Positions 10,122 through 18,819 of a DNA stretch of 64,000 nt are shown in pieces. The notes beneath the pieces were generated by a model. That model saw only the letters and a program-made list of their open reading frames with translations. It ran no database searches and was not told the origin of the DNA. Source of the DNA: Algoriphagus aquimarinus (GTDB lineage: Bacteria > Bacteroidota > Bacteroidia > Cytophagales > Cyclobacteriaceae); the NCBI RefSeq assembly GCF_900112005.1, contig NZ_FOKK01000001.1, forward strand, positions 434,001 through 498,000, in the 5' to 3' direction. A program made the translations under genes and the position numbers. Numbering within the stretch: position 1 is the first letter of the stretch; the number at the start of each line of letters is the position of its first letter.

Positions 10122-10163
10122 AAAAAAAATTCCCCTGAAAATAACTTTCAGAGGAATTGATTA

Positions 10164-10625
10164 TTAAAATGGCAGATCGTCATCTTCCGTATCTGAAACC
10201 ATTTCTTGTGCTTTAGGTGCCGATGTAGGCGCCGAAGATGCAGGCCTTTGCTGAGTGGACTGCTGTGGAGCACTAGGATTCCCCGCTCCATCAGGTTTAC
10301 TACCCAGCATAGTGAAGCTTAAAACACGAATTCTGGTTCGATAGCGATTTTGACCTTGTTCATCCTGCCAGCTATCTGTTTTAATTTTTCCTTCTACATA
10401 GATCTGGCTGCCCTTTTTGAGGTATTGTTCGGCAATTTTGGCCTGTGCACCCCACATTTCTAAGTCATGCCATTCTGTTTGTTCAACTCGTTCGCCATTC
10501 CTGTTTTTGTATGCTTCGGTAGTTGCAAGTCGCAGATTTGCCACCGTATTATCGCCTTCCAAATACTTTACTTCTGGGTCAGCGCCGAGATTTCCTACTA
10601 AGATTACTTTATTTACTCCTGCCAT
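10164..10625 (-). CDS. ssb: Single-stranded DNA-binding protein
   Basis: A 153-residue SSB. The N-terminal OB fold starts NKVILVGNLGADPEVKY and continues through EWHDLEMWGAQAKIAEQYLKKG and YVEGKIKTDSW. A Gln/Ser/Pro/Ala-rich linker leads to the acidic tail DDDLPF, the docking peptide for replication and repair partners. It coats single-stranded DNA during replication, recombination and repair. It lies 45 bases after mutY and 73 before gldE, consistent with a shared transcript. Confidence 0.97.
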   Translation of the reverse strand: MAGVNKVILVGNLGADPEVKYLEGDNTVANLRLATTEAYKNRNGERVEQTEWHDLEMWGAQAKIAEQYLKKGSQIYVEGKIKTDSWQDEQGQNRYRTRIRVLSFTMLGSKPDGAGNPSAPQQSTQQRPASSAPTSAPKAQEMVSDTEDDDLPF

Positions 10626-10670
10626 AATTAGTTTAATTTAAGGTTGAAAAAATCTAATACTTGAAGGTAC

Positions 10671-11744
10671 TCAAATCTCTTGATCGTTCAAAAAGTTCAC
10701 AATTAACTTTGGCTTTGCTAGATATTCGATCTTCTCTTCTGCTACGAGCATGAAACCTTCCTCTTCACACCAGTTTTCGAGCTGTTCCAAATTTTCTTCT
10801 TTTATTTCTACTTCAGAGAAAACGGCATTTAATCGTTGATGTGACAAGATGTGTCTGTAATTTTTTGGAAAGCGCTGGGTATTTTCCGCTGCGGAGGATG
10901 GGATATGCATTGGAGGAGAAGTAAGACCATCAGGTGTTTCTGTCTGAGGAAAATCAAAAAGTCCTTCCCAAATATCCCCTGAGGTCCGTTTTTTCCAGAC
11001 CCATTTTTCCCCACACTTAATTACATAATAATGGAAATGCCTTTCTCTTACTTTTACTTTATTAATCTTCACAGGCAGATCCGACACTATATTATATTGT
11101 AAAGCGAAGCAGGAAGCCTTGAGAGGACATGATTCACATCCTGGGTTTTTGGGTGTGCAGAGTCTAGCTCCAAAATCCATCATTGCCTGGTTGAATTCTC
11201 CAGGCTGATCTTTTGGTATAATCTGATTAGCTAAGGCTTCAAATTCCTTCTTGGCTTTTGAACTTGCTATGTCAGTCTCGATCCCGAAGTAGCGAGCTAA
11301 AACCCTAAATACATTACCATCCACAACTGCTTTTACTTCACCATAGGCAAAACTTGCTATTGCTGAAGCAGTGTAACTACCGACTCCTTTTAGTTTAAGT
11401 AGTTTATCATAGGTGTTTGGGAATTCGCCATCCATTTCAAACCAGATGCTTTTTGCACAAGCATGGAGATTCCTGGCTCGGCTATAATACCCCAATCCTT
11501 GCCATAGTCTTAGCACTTCTTCTTCGGGTGCCAAAGCTAGGTCCTTAATAGTGGGGTAAGTCTCCGAAAATGCATAATAATAAGGTAACCCCTGAGCGAC
11601 TCGAGTCTGTTGAAGAATGATCTCTGAGAGCCAAATTTTGTATGGATCATCCGTTCCTCTCCATGGTAAATCCCTTGGATTTTCACGATACCAAGTTAGT
11701 ATTTGATGCGAAAAAGCCTGATATTCAGTGGTTTTGTGATCCAT
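10671..11744 (-). CDS. mutY: A/G-specific adenine DNA glycosylase
   Basis: A 357-residue MutY that removes adenine mispaired with 8-oxoguanine. The catalytic Glu41 lies in SEIILQQTRV and Asp142 in VVDGNVFRVLAR. The helix-hairpin-helix is LKGVGSYTASAIASFA. The 4Fe-4S ligands are Cys196, Cys203, Cys206 and Cys212, with the normal 6-2-5 spacing. The C-terminal NUDIX-like 8-oxoG recognition domain is present. I start at the ATG two codons inside a longer TTG-initiated frame. It is divergent from the HU gene. Confidence 0.96.
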   Translation of the reverse strand: MDHKTTEYQAFSHQILTWYRENPRDLPWRGTDDPYKIWLSEIILQQTRVAQGLPYYYAFSETYPTIKDLALAPEEEVLRLWQGLGYYSRARNLHACAKSIWFEMDGEFPNTYDKLLKLKGVGSYTASAIASFAYGEVKAVVDGNVFRVLARYFGIETDIASSKAKKEFEALANQIIPKDQPGEFNQAMMDFGARLCTPKNPGCESCPLKASCFALQYNIVSDLPVKINKVKVRERHFHYYVIKCGEKWVWKKRTSGDIWEGLFDFPQTETPDGLTSPPMHIPSSAAENTQRFPKNYRHILSHQRLNAVFSEVEIKEENLEQLENWCEEEGFMLVAEEKIEYLAKPKLIVNFLNDQEI

Positions 11745-11815
11745 GGTCAATTATTGTCTATCATACAAATCAAGCTAATTTTTGTGAATATGTTTTTTAA
11801 TTACAATGGTTGTCT

Positions 11816-11823
11816 TACATTTG
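11816..11823 (+). promoter_or_regulatory. Bacteroidota -7 promoter element for HU gene
   Basis: TACATTTG is an exact match to the TAnnTTTG consensus, about 67 bases before the HU start. It suits a highly expressed nucleoid protein. No convincing -33 TTG was found at standard spacing. Confidence 0.6.
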
Positions 11824-11889
11824 CAGTCCCAAAAACACTTGGTTAATAGGTCGTTAAGCTTATTTCGTAATTTCTAAATTAATATTACA

Positions 11890-12198
11890 GTGACTAAAGC
11901 AGAAGTAATCACTAAGATTTCGGACAAAACAGGCATCCAAAAGGATGATGTTACACAAGCCATTGAGGCGTTCTTCAAAGTAGTGAAGGATTCAATGTCC
12001 GAAGGAGACAACATCTACGTGAGAGGATTTGGTAGCTTCATCAACAAGAAGAGAGCTAGAAAAATCGCCCGAAACATCTCCAAAAACACAGCAATCGTGA
12101 TCGACGAGCATTACATCCCGGCTTTCAAGCCATCAAAGGTGTTTGTAGAGAAGATCAAGAACAGCAAAAAAATCAAGGAATTAGCTCCTCAGGACTAA
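11890..12198 (+). CDS. HU family DNA-binding protein
   Basis: The 102-residue nucleoid protein starts MTKAEVITKISDKTGIQKDDV and contains the HU signature around YVRGFGSFINKKRARKIARN, followed by the DNA-binding arm and the C-terminal AFKPSKVFVEKI. It is slightly longer than E. coli HU through a Lys-rich tail. The start codon is GTG; no in-frame ATG gives a complete first helix. The position next to mutY matches the himA-mutY-ssb-gldE order of other Bacteroidota. It lies 18 bases before the TPR gene and probably heads that transcript. Confidence 0.95.
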   Translation: MTKAEVITKISDKTGIQKDDVTQAIEAFFKVVKDSMSEGDNIYVRGFGSFINKKRARKIARNISKNTAIVIDEHYIPAFKPSKVFVEKIKNSKKIKELAPQD

Positions 12199-12216
12199 GT
12201 CCGAAGAGTTTATGAC

Positions 12217-13044
12217 ATGAAAAGATCTCAACTCATTTTAATCGCTATAGGAGTCATCGCAATCGCAGGATTGTATGTCCTTCCTACTGTGGTCGTGGAC
12301 AACGAAAGCAAGGCAGATGGAATTTCTCAGGAAAATTCATCATCTTCCACTCAATCCACTGATCCTGTGGCGATGCATGAGGCTGAGCTAAGTACTGATC
12401 AGAGACTTCAGTTGAATACGCTGAAACTTCAGATCGCTGAGAATTCTTCGAAAGAAGAAGTAAAGTCTTCAACGGAAGAAATTGCTGCGATTTATCAGGA
12501 ACTTGGGAAGTACGATAGTGCAGGATATTATCTAAGTTTGACAGCTGATAAGCAGTCGGACATGGAACTAGCAGAAAAAGCAGGAAACGCCTACTATGAG
12601 GCATTCAGCTTTGCACTAGATCCGGAGAAAGTAACCTACACTGCCGAGCAGACCCGAAAGTATTTAAACAAGGTGCTGGAAAACGATCCCACCCGTTTGG
12701 ATTTGAAAACCAAGGTAGCGATGACTTATGTGTCCTCGTCCAACCCAATGCAAGGAATCACGATGATGAGAGAAATCTTAGAAGAGGATCCGCAGAATGA
12801 GGATGGACTGTTCAACATGGGCGTACTATCTATGCAATCAGGCCAGTACAAGCGTGCCACTGAGCGATTCGAAGAATTGATCCAATATCACCCGGATAAT
12901 CTTCAGGGGCAGTTTTACTTAGGCGTGAGCTATTTCGAAGCCAAACAAAACAACAAAGCGAAAGCTCAGTTTGAGAAAGTAAAAACGATGACCAAGGATG
13001 AAATGATCCTTGGAAGTATCGAAAGCTATCTCGAAAAGCTATAA
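12217..13044 (+). CDS. Membrane-anchored TPR protein
   Basis: A 275-residue protein with an uncleaved-looking N-terminal hydrophobic segment (SQLILIAIGVIAIAGLYVLP) and a periplasmic or outer-facing domain. Tetratricopeptide-type helices occur across residues 85-265, the clearest being LFNMGVLSMQSGQYKRATERF and LQGQFYLGVSYFEAKQNNKAKAQFEKV. TPRs mediate protein contacts; no partner can be named. It follows HU by 18 bases and precedes a tiny ribosomal-type gene, an arrangement I recall as common in this phylum. No catalytic motif is seen. Confidence 0.85.
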   Translation: MKRSQLILIAIGVIAIAGLYVLPTVVVDNESKADGISQENSSSSTQSTDPVAMHEAELSTDQRLQLNTLKLQIAENSSKEEVKSSTEEIAAIYQELGKYDSAGYYLSLTADKQSDMELAEKAGNAYYEAFSFALDPEKVTYTAEQTRKYLNKVLENDPTRLDLKTKVAMTYVSSSNPMQGITMMREILEEDPQNEDGLFNMGVLSMQSGQYKRATERFEELIQYHPDNLQGQFYLGVSYFEAKQNNKAKAQFEKVKTMTKDEMILGSIESYLEKL

Positions 13045-13075
13045 TTTATTTGTATCACTACTAAATCCAAAGACT

Positions 13076-13165
13076 ATGCCTTGCGGAAAGAAAAGAAAAA
13101 GACATAAGATCGCTACGCACAAGCGTAAGAAGAGACTAAGAAAAAACAGACATAAGAAGAAGTAA
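13076..13165 (+). CDS. 29-residue basic AURKAIP1/COX24-type ribosomal protein
   Basis: A short ORF encodes MPCGKKRKRHKIATHKRKKR plus nine residues; Lys, Arg and His make up most of the chain. This is the small basic protein annotated in Bacteroidota as AURKAIP1/COX24 domain-containing, related to the mitochondrial small-subunit protein mS38. A ribosome-bound role is inferred from the family. The ATG is the only sensible start. The stop codon sits inside a perfect inverted repeat, so termination and the end of translation coincide. Confidence 0.85.
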   Translation: MPCGKKRKRHKIATHKRKKRLRKNRHKKK

Positions 13166-13178
13166 TACACTTCTTCTT
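13154..13178 (+). terminator. Hairpin overlapping the stop codon of the small basic gene
   Basis: A perfect 10-bp stem (AAGAAGAAGT with its complement) and a 5-base loop contain the TAA stop. The tail (ATTGTCATTT) is only moderately T-rich, so this may be a weak terminator or an attenuator before the RNase G gene. Confidence 0.55.
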
Positions 13179-13225
13179 ATTGTCATTTGAGTAAACGTTC
13201 ATTTACATAATAATAAGACGAGATT

Positions 13226-14797
13226 TTGAGTACGGAATTGTTAATCGATTCTGCTCAAAACGGAAGTCGAATTGCCCTCCTTCAAGATAAGAGCCTGGTT
13301 GAGTTGCATTCCGAAGGAATGGACAATCAGTTTAAAGTTGGAGATATTTATCTCGGTACGGTCCGCAAAATCGTCAATGGGCTCAATGCAGCTTTCATTG
13401 ACGTAGGTTATGAGAAAGACGCCTTTCTTCATTACCAGGACCTCGGGGCAAATTTCAACAGCTTGACGAAGTTCACCAAAATGGTGCGCAACAACAACTA
13501 CGGCAATTATAATTTGAAGGGTTTTGAAAACGAACCTGAAATCGACAAGATTGGAAAAATCTCCAATCCACTATCGAAAAATCAACAGATTTTAGTTCAG
13601 GTCGTCAAAGAACCCATCTCTACGAAGGGGCCTCGACTATCCTGTGAGCTCTCTCTACCAGGTCGCTACCTCGTGCTAGTTCCTTTTTCGGATTCGGTTA
13701 ACGTGTCCAAGAAGATCCGAAGCAACGAGGAAAGAAGACGTCTCCTGAGACTCATCAATTCTATTAAACCAGCCAATTTCGGAGTAATTATCCGGACAGT
13801 GGCAGAAGGTCAGTCCGTTAGTGACTTAGATAAAGACCTTCGCAATCTTCTCAGTAGTTGGGAAGAAGGCATGGCCAAATTGATGAAAGCCAAGAGTCGC
13901 GACAAAATTATCGGAGAGATGAGTATGGCCTCCTCACTTGTGAGAGACCTGCTCAATGAATCATTCGACGCAATCACCGTAGAAGAAGAATCTACTTACG
14001 ATCAGATCAGATCCTACATTAGGAATATAGCTCCTGAAAAAGAAAAAATTGTCAAGCTTTACAACGGTAAAGCCAAGCTATTTGAAAGTTTTGGAATAGA
14101 AAAGCAGATCAAAAGCCTGTTTGGACAGACGGTCAGCCTTCCGCAAGGAGGGTATGTGATCATCGAGCATACAGAAGCCCTGCACGTCATTGACGTGAAC
14201 AGTGGTAATAAGTCCAACCAGGAAAGTGACCAGGAATCAACGGCATTAAAAACCAATCTGGTCGCAGCTAAAGAAATTGGCAGACAGCTACGCCTCCGAG
14301 ATATGGGAGGAATCATCGTGGTCGATTTTATCGACATGAAGAAGGCCGAGAATAAAAAGGCCATCTACGAAGCGATGAATAACGAGCTTAAGTTTGACAG
14401 GTCTAAGCATACTGTTTTGCCATTGAGCAAATTTGGGCTCATGCAGATCACCAGACAGCGAGTAAGGCCTGAGGTCAATATTGTGACTAAAGAGACTTGC
14501 CCGGCATGCAACGGAACCGGCAAAATTCAGGCTTCTATATTGATAGCCGATAAGCTGGAAAAAGACGTAGATCATATTGCGACTATCCAGAATGTGAGTA
14601 AAATACAAATTGGGCTGCATCCCTACCTGCACGCTTACTTTACTACCGGTATAATTAGCCGAAGAGTGAAGTGGTTTTTCAAGTATAATAAGTGGATAAA
14701 ACTGATCAAAGATTCTTCCCTACCCGTGACGGAATACAGATTCTTAGATGAATCTGGAGAGGAAATCGAACTACTAGTAAAAAGCGAGACTGAATAG
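13226..14797 (+). CDS. rng: Ribonuclease E/G family endoribonuclease
   Basis: A 523-residue RNase G type enzyme, without the long C-terminal scaffold of RNase E, for rRNA maturation and mRNA decay. It has an N-terminal S1-type RNA-binding domain (KVGDIYLGTVRKI, LNAAFIDVGYEKDAFLH) with an insertion, then the RNase H-like catalytic part with metal-binding aspartates in HVIDVNSGN and IIVVDFIDMK. The Zn-link motif CPACNGTGK follows. The start codon is TTG; there is no ATG upstream in frame, and this TTG gives the family N-terminus (STELLIDS). A strong terminator begins within the last codons. Confidence 0.95.
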   Translation: MSTELLIDSAQNGSRIALLQDKSLVELHSEGMDNQFKVGDIYLGTVRKIVNGLNAAFIDVGYEKDAFLHYQDLGANFNSLTKFTKMVRNNNYGNYNLKGFENEPEIDKIGKISNPLSKNQQILVQVVKEPISTKGPRLSCELSLPGRYLVLVPFSDSVNVSKKIRSNEERRRLLRLINSIKPANFGVIIRTVAEGQSVSDLDKDLRNLLSSWEEGMAKLMKAKSRDKIIGEMSMASSLVRDLLNESFDAITVEEESTYDQIRSYIRNIAPEKEKIVKLYNGKAKLFESFGIEKQIKSLFGQTVSLPQGGYVIIEHTEALHVIDVNSGNKSNQESDQESTALKTNLVAAKEIGRQLRLRDMGGIIVVDFIDMKKAENKKAIYEAMNNELKFDRSKHTVLPLSKFGLMQITRQRVRPEVNIVTKETCPACNGTGKIQASILIADKLEKDVDHIATIQNVSKIQIGLHPYLHAYFTTGIISRRVKWFFKYNKWIKLIKDSSLPVTEYRFLDESGEEIELLVKSETE

Positions 14798-14811
14798 TCT
14801 CGCTTTTTTTT
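14780..14811. terminator. Strong terminator overlapping the rng stop codon
   Basis: A 12-bp perfect stem, AAAAGCGAGACT, with a GAAT loop, is followed by a run of eight T. Convergent genes lie on both sides, and A-tracts on the left arm could let it work in both directions. Confidence 0.92.
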
Positions 14812-14913
14812 GTGCTTTATAAAAGGGTTTTATCCGCGGAACTCACAAAGTTTACTTATAGTTGCAACATTTTATTTGACTTGTGAATTTGCCTAGATTT
14901 TTGATTGTACTTC

Positions 14914-16041
14914 CTATTTGGTTTCGGTCTTAGCATTATTAATTTTCGAGAAATCAATTACTGCATATGCCACGATATCATCTGTTGTTTTGGTATAAAG
15001 GCTTAAGGCATATCCTTTTGGTGTATTAAACCCAAATTTGGCAAGTTCATCAATATTGAATTTTATTTCAGCTTCAGGATTAAACTCTTGATCAAAAACT
15101 AAAAGGCGGTATTCCTGTCTGTCCGGGTAATCTTTATTGGGTCCCTTTAATCTAACCCAGCGTATGATTTTTTTAGCATAGGTGTCTAAATCTAATGCTT
15201 CATATTTGCTGCTTTCATGATTTGGTTGGAATACCGTGTATTCACCACTCGGAATAGTTTCTCCTTTTTTGAATTCAAGCGGACTTGTTGTTCCTGCCCA
15301 TTTCCAACTTTGCTTTCCATTTTTCACGATAGCTATCGAATCTGAGATAGAAAAACCTATAAGATGTTCTTTTGATTTTGGGTTGAAGACATGGCTAAAT
15401 AACCCCAACTGATCATCCTGGGTATATTCTGTGATAGATCGAGGGTAAAGAAAATGGTAATTAGAAAAACTATCCGTTTCAGTATTGAACACCATTCCCC
15501 ACTTGTCGTAGTTTTCAAAACCATCCTGGAAAACAAATGGGATATCAACAAAATACAGCTCATTTCCTGATTTTTGTAGATTATTGTACAAATAGCTTGA
15601 GTAGTTCGCATACTTCCTTTCGCTAGTTACGGCTGGTAAATCCCATCTCTCCAGTACATTTCCATTCAAATCTGATTGAATCAATTCCTTCTGCTGGGAA
15701 AGAAAGTAAATGCTATTCTTATCTATGAAATTTCCGGTAATGAAGGAGCCAATGCCATCTGGGCCTTCTTTTTCGAAAGTTTGACTTTTTAGCAATTTTC
15801 CTTCTGGATAGCTATAGACTAATAATTGATGGTTTAAATAAGTAGCTAATATTTTTCCGGAATCAGTTTCGTAAAATGAAAAGTGTGAGCCTAGATTTTT
15901 GGTCAGTGTATCCTTTTCCAAATACAAGGTATCCACGATCAAATCCTTCAGATCAAGAACAGGAATTTGTTTTGTAGTCTTAGTAGAACATGATCCAAGA
16001 ATACATAAGGCTAAAAAATTTAGTAGAGTCAATTTTCTCAT
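14914..16041 (-). CDS. DUF4221-like lipoprotein, probable beta-propeller
   Basis: A 375-residue lipoprotein: the signal peptide ends in LCILGSC, with the lipid-modified Cys at about residue 18. The rest resembles the DUF4221 family that is expanded in Cyclobacteriaceae: an N-terminal strand pattern around DTLYLEKDTL and repeated segments such as GKILATYLNHQLLVYSYPEG, each ending in short turns like a six-bladed 6-bladed-type propeller. The function of that family is unknown. It is separated from the regulator gene by about 185 bases and is likely transcribed alone. Family assignment rests on pattern recall, not a search. Confidence 0.6.
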   Translation of the reverse strand: MRKLTLLNFLALCILGSCSTKTTKQIPVLDLKDLIVDTLYLEKDTLTKNLGSHFSFYETDSGKILATYLNHQLLVYSYPEGKLLKSQTFEKEGPDGIGSFITGNFIDKNSIYFLSQQKELIQSDLNGNVLERWDLPAVTSERKYANYSSYLYNNLQKSGNELYFVDIPFVFQDGFENYDKWGMVFNTETDSFSNYHFLYPRSITEYTQDDQLGLFSHVFNPKSKEHLIGFSISDSIAIVKNGKQSWKWAGTTSPLEFKKGETIPSGEYTVFQPNHESSKYEALDLDTYAKKIIRWVRLKGPNKDYPDRQEYRLLVFDQEFNPEAEIKFNIDELAKFGFNTPKGYALSLYTKTTDDIVAYAVIDFSKINNAKTETK

Positions 16042-16227
16042 GGAATTGGAATGAATGTGTTTTGTAAATTAAGTAATTCGGTACAAAAAAAAACTTACCG
16101 TTTTATAAATTCAATTTGCTTCTGCCTTGCCTAATGTATCAATTATCGCTCGCTCTTTTTTGCAGTTGAAGATTACTTGCTAAGTCTATCGAGACTTTTA
16201 GCCATGGCTCAAAAAATTCTATCAAAA

Positions 16228-16980
16228 TTATTGATCTAGCCATTCTTTGAAATCACTTACTTTCTCACGACTTATTAGAATGTCAGGATCAGAGCAGTTT
16301 TCTAATGTGACTTTCAATCTACTATTCGAATAGGAAAAAATCCCTTCGATAGCTTCCAGACTGCTGAGGTATTTTCTATTGAGACGAAAGAAATTTGCTG
16401 GGTTTACCTGGGCTTCAGTTTGCTCCAACGTGCTTTCGAGTACGTACTTTTTTCCTTCCTTCGTTTGTAAAAATGTGACCCTTTCTTCGCTGTTAAAAAA
16501 AGAAATATCCTCCGTAGGAATACTCTGAATTTTCTCTCCAAATCGAACTAGAAATCTTGATTTGAAGCTTGTTTTATCCGGGATTAGTAAGTTTTTCAGT
16601 ACATCCAATTCAATGGTTGATCTAATTAGATTTGCTTTAAACTTATCCACAGCCCTTTCCAATTCCTTTGGATCAATTGGCTTCAGTAAGTAGTCAATTG
16701 CATTAACCTGAAATGCTTTTATTGCATATTGGTCATAAGCGGTCGTGAAAATTATAGGTGTTGATAACTTGACTTTGTCAAAAATTTCAAAACTAATTCC
16801 ATCTGCTAATTGTATATCGCATAGTATCAAATCTGGTTGTGGATTTTGGGTAAACCATGCAATACTTTTTGAAATACTATCTAAGTTTCCGAAAAGTTCT
16901 GCATCTGGAAAATGTTGCTTGATCTGCATCTTCAGCAAATTTGCAGCAGGTTTCTCATCCTCTATGATTAAGATTTTCAT
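16228..16980 (-). CDS. LytTR family response regulator
   Basis: A 250-residue two-component regulator. The receiver domain occupies residues 1-120, with the acidic pocket near IEDE, the phospho-acceptor Asp55 (LILCDIQLADG), and Lys in YLLKPIDPKELE. A LytTR DNA-binding domain follows (residues about 145-245), with FFRLNRKYLSSLEAI and SRLKVTLE typical of that fold. It is encoded 42 bases after the partner histidine kinase and probably belongs to the receptor operon upstream. Such regulators bind promoter direct repeats; none can be assigned here. Confidence 0.93.
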   Translation of the reverse strand: MKILIIEDEKPAANLLKMQIKQHFPDAELFGNLDSISKSIAWFTQNPQPDLILCDIQLADGISFEIFDKVKLSTPIIFTTAYDQYAIKAFQVNAIDYLLKPIDPKELERAVDKFKANLIRSTIELDVLKNLLIPDKTSFKSRFLVRFGEKIQSIPTEDISFFNSEERVTFLQTKEGKKYVLESTLEQTEAQVNPANFFRLNRKYLSSLEAIEGIFSYSNSRLKVTLENCSDPDILISREKVSDFKEWLDQ

Positions 16981-17022
16981 GTGCTTATAATTTGTTTTTA
17001 ATCCCTGTTATAGTCCACTATT

Positions 17023-18096
17023 TCATGTGGATAACTCCAGAATAGGAAGCTTGACCAAGAATTCATTATCAGTCTTAATAATTTCAATAGAGCGATCAGA
17101 AAGAAGTTGATATCTCATTTTTATATTGTTCAACCCTACTCCAGTAGATGGTTCAGTTTTACTCGTTTTTGGTTGAAATGTGTTGCTGATCCATAGATTA
17201 TTCTCCTTCCGGTATATGTTGATAAACAAAGGATCTTCCTCACTTACAATATTGTGTTTGATTGCATTTTCTAGCAATAGCTGCAATGAAAGAGGAGGAA
17301 GAAAGCCACCGGTATCTCGAATTTCAATTGAAAACTTCAAGCTTTCTTCAAATCTGATTTTTTGTAATTCAAGGAAGTTTTCTGCGAAGCCTACTTCCTT
17401 TTCTAACTCAATTAATTCCTCTTTTTGTGCCTCTAAAACATAGCGGTAAATGCGTGAGAGTTTCTGTATAAATGCCGCAGATTTGTCGGCACTTTCATAA
17501 ACTAAACTAGAAAGTACATTTAGAGAATTGAACAAGAAGTGGGGGTTGAGCTGATCCTTCAATGATTGATATTGACTTGCTAGTTTTTCACTTCGAAGTA
17601 TCTCAGCTTCTAATGCTGACTTTCTCCATTCTAACAGCCAGGATCGTGTGGTGAACAAAGCCATGAATCCCAATGCGATTCCCATCGGCATTAGAGAATA
17701 TTCAAAAATTAAACGAAATGGAATGTTATCGATAGTAAATCTTCCTTTTACTAGGGAATAGAGGAATATTAAGATGTAGGAAACTAAGAAGGCATAACTC
17801 AGGTAAGTCACACTTGTCAAGAGAAATCGCTTTGCTGGATGATGAATCCAAGAGATTCTCTTATCGTAAAATGTCTCGACTGCATTTCCTCCGAAGCTCA
17901 TAGCTACAGTGATCGCAAATGAAAAGACAAAATCTGGCGCCATGCTTTTGATTCCCGCCCAACTCAAAAAACAGCTGGGACAGAAATACAGCATGAGTAT
18001 CATTACTATTCCAAAGTTGATTATCAGAAAGCTTGGAATAGTGCCCCAGATATCGCCTTTGGTTTTGCAAATTCCTTTTTCGTTATTTTCTGGCAT
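17023..18096 (-). CDS. LytS/YehU-type sensor histidine kinase
   Basis: A 357-residue kinase with about four membrane helices in residues 18-165 and no large periplasmic sensor. It then has a coiled linker and the His_kinase domain with NPHFLFNSLNVLSSL (phospho-accepting His). The ATPase domain shows LLENAIKHN (N box) and GVGLNNIKMRYQLL (G box). The lack of an outside domain suggests that it senses through its membrane part or a partner protein. The TonB-dependent receptor and TPR genes upstream in the same direction are candidates for that partner (inference). Confidence 0.92.
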   Translation of the reverse strand: MPENNEKGICKTKGDIWGTIPSFLIINFGIVMILMLYFCPSCFLSWAGIKSMAPDFVFSFAITVAMSFGGNAVETFYDKRISWIHHPAKRFLLTSVTYLSYAFLVSYILIFLYSLVKGRFTIDNIPFRLIFEYSLMPMGIALGFMALFTTRSWLLEWRKSALEAEILRSEKLASQYQSLKDQLNPHFLFNSLNVLSSLVYESADKSAAFIQKLSRIYRYVLEAQKEELIELEKEVGFAENFLELQKIRFEESLKFSIEIRDTGGFLPPLSLQLLLENAIKHNIVSEEDPLFINIYRKENNLWISNTFQPKTSKTEPSTGVGLNNIKMRYQLLSDRSIEIIKTDNEFLVKLPILELST

Positions 18097-18172
18097 ATTG
18101 GGAAATTAATTAAAATGAGGCAATTCCTTTCTCTCACGTTTGAAAGAAAGGAATCTGTAGATTATGTTTTAA

Positions 18173-18817
18173 TTAATTACATTTTGATGCAACCTGATCA
18201 GCCTGCATTTTGCCCCATGTAGGAAGGAGGTACTCATCTGTGATTTTTGCTTCTTCCTTTTTGTATAAGTCCAGACTCATTCTAGCCATTCCACAAGCTT
18301 TTTCGGGACCTGTTCCGAAAAACTCTGCCATCCCTAGTTCCATTTGTGACATGAGGGAAACTGCTCGTGGATTTTCACGATCCAAATTTATCGCCTTTCC
18401 AAAAAGCTGCATAGCTTGAGGGCTCATGCTCTGTCCGCGACCTGCAGGATCCAAACTGATTTTTCCCATCAAAATGTACCCGTTCAAGGCAGTGATTTCA
18501 GAGTTTCCGGGAGCTATTTTATCAGCTTTTTTGACCAATTCCAGCGCTTCATCCAGACTTTTGTCTTTTTCTATATCAAAGCGAAAAGCTGCCTCTGTCT
18601 TCAGTAAAGCCGCATAATAGAAAGGTAGCCATTCTGAATCTGAAGCATCAGCAATTCTCAAAAATCCGTTGGTAACTTCCTGCGATTGCTCGTAATTGGC
18701 AATCGTCTTTTTTGCTTTCAATTGCTTTTGCATGGCTGCGATGAATGCTGGGTCGGATGCTTGCGCAAAAGCTATCCATACTAAAGAGAATGCGAGGGTT
18801 AAGATGTACTTTTTCAT
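18173..18817 (-). CDS. Periplasmic TPR-like protein linked to a TonB-dependent receptor
   Basis: A 214-residue secreted protein with a signal peptide ending in AFAQA. Helical repeats dominate: ASDSEWLPFYYAALLKTEAAF, the DEALELVKKADKIAPGNSEI block, and FGKAINLDRENPRAVSLMSQ. It has TPR character but no catalytic motif. It starts only two bases after the receptor gene ends, so the two are surely co-expressed, and it may dock on the periplasmic side of the receptor. The family is not one I can name. Confidence 0.75.
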   Translation of the reverse strand: MKKYILTLAFSLVWIAFAQASDPAFIAAMQKQLKAKKTIANYEQSQEVTNGFLRIADASDSEWLPFYYAALLKTEAAFRFDIEKDKSLDEALELVKKADKIAPGNSEITALNGYILMGKISLDPAGRGQSMSPQAMQLFGKAINLDRENPRAVSLMSQMELGMAEFFGTGPEKACGMARMSLDLYKKEEAKITDEYLLPTWGKMQADQVASKCN

Positions 18818-18819
18818 AA

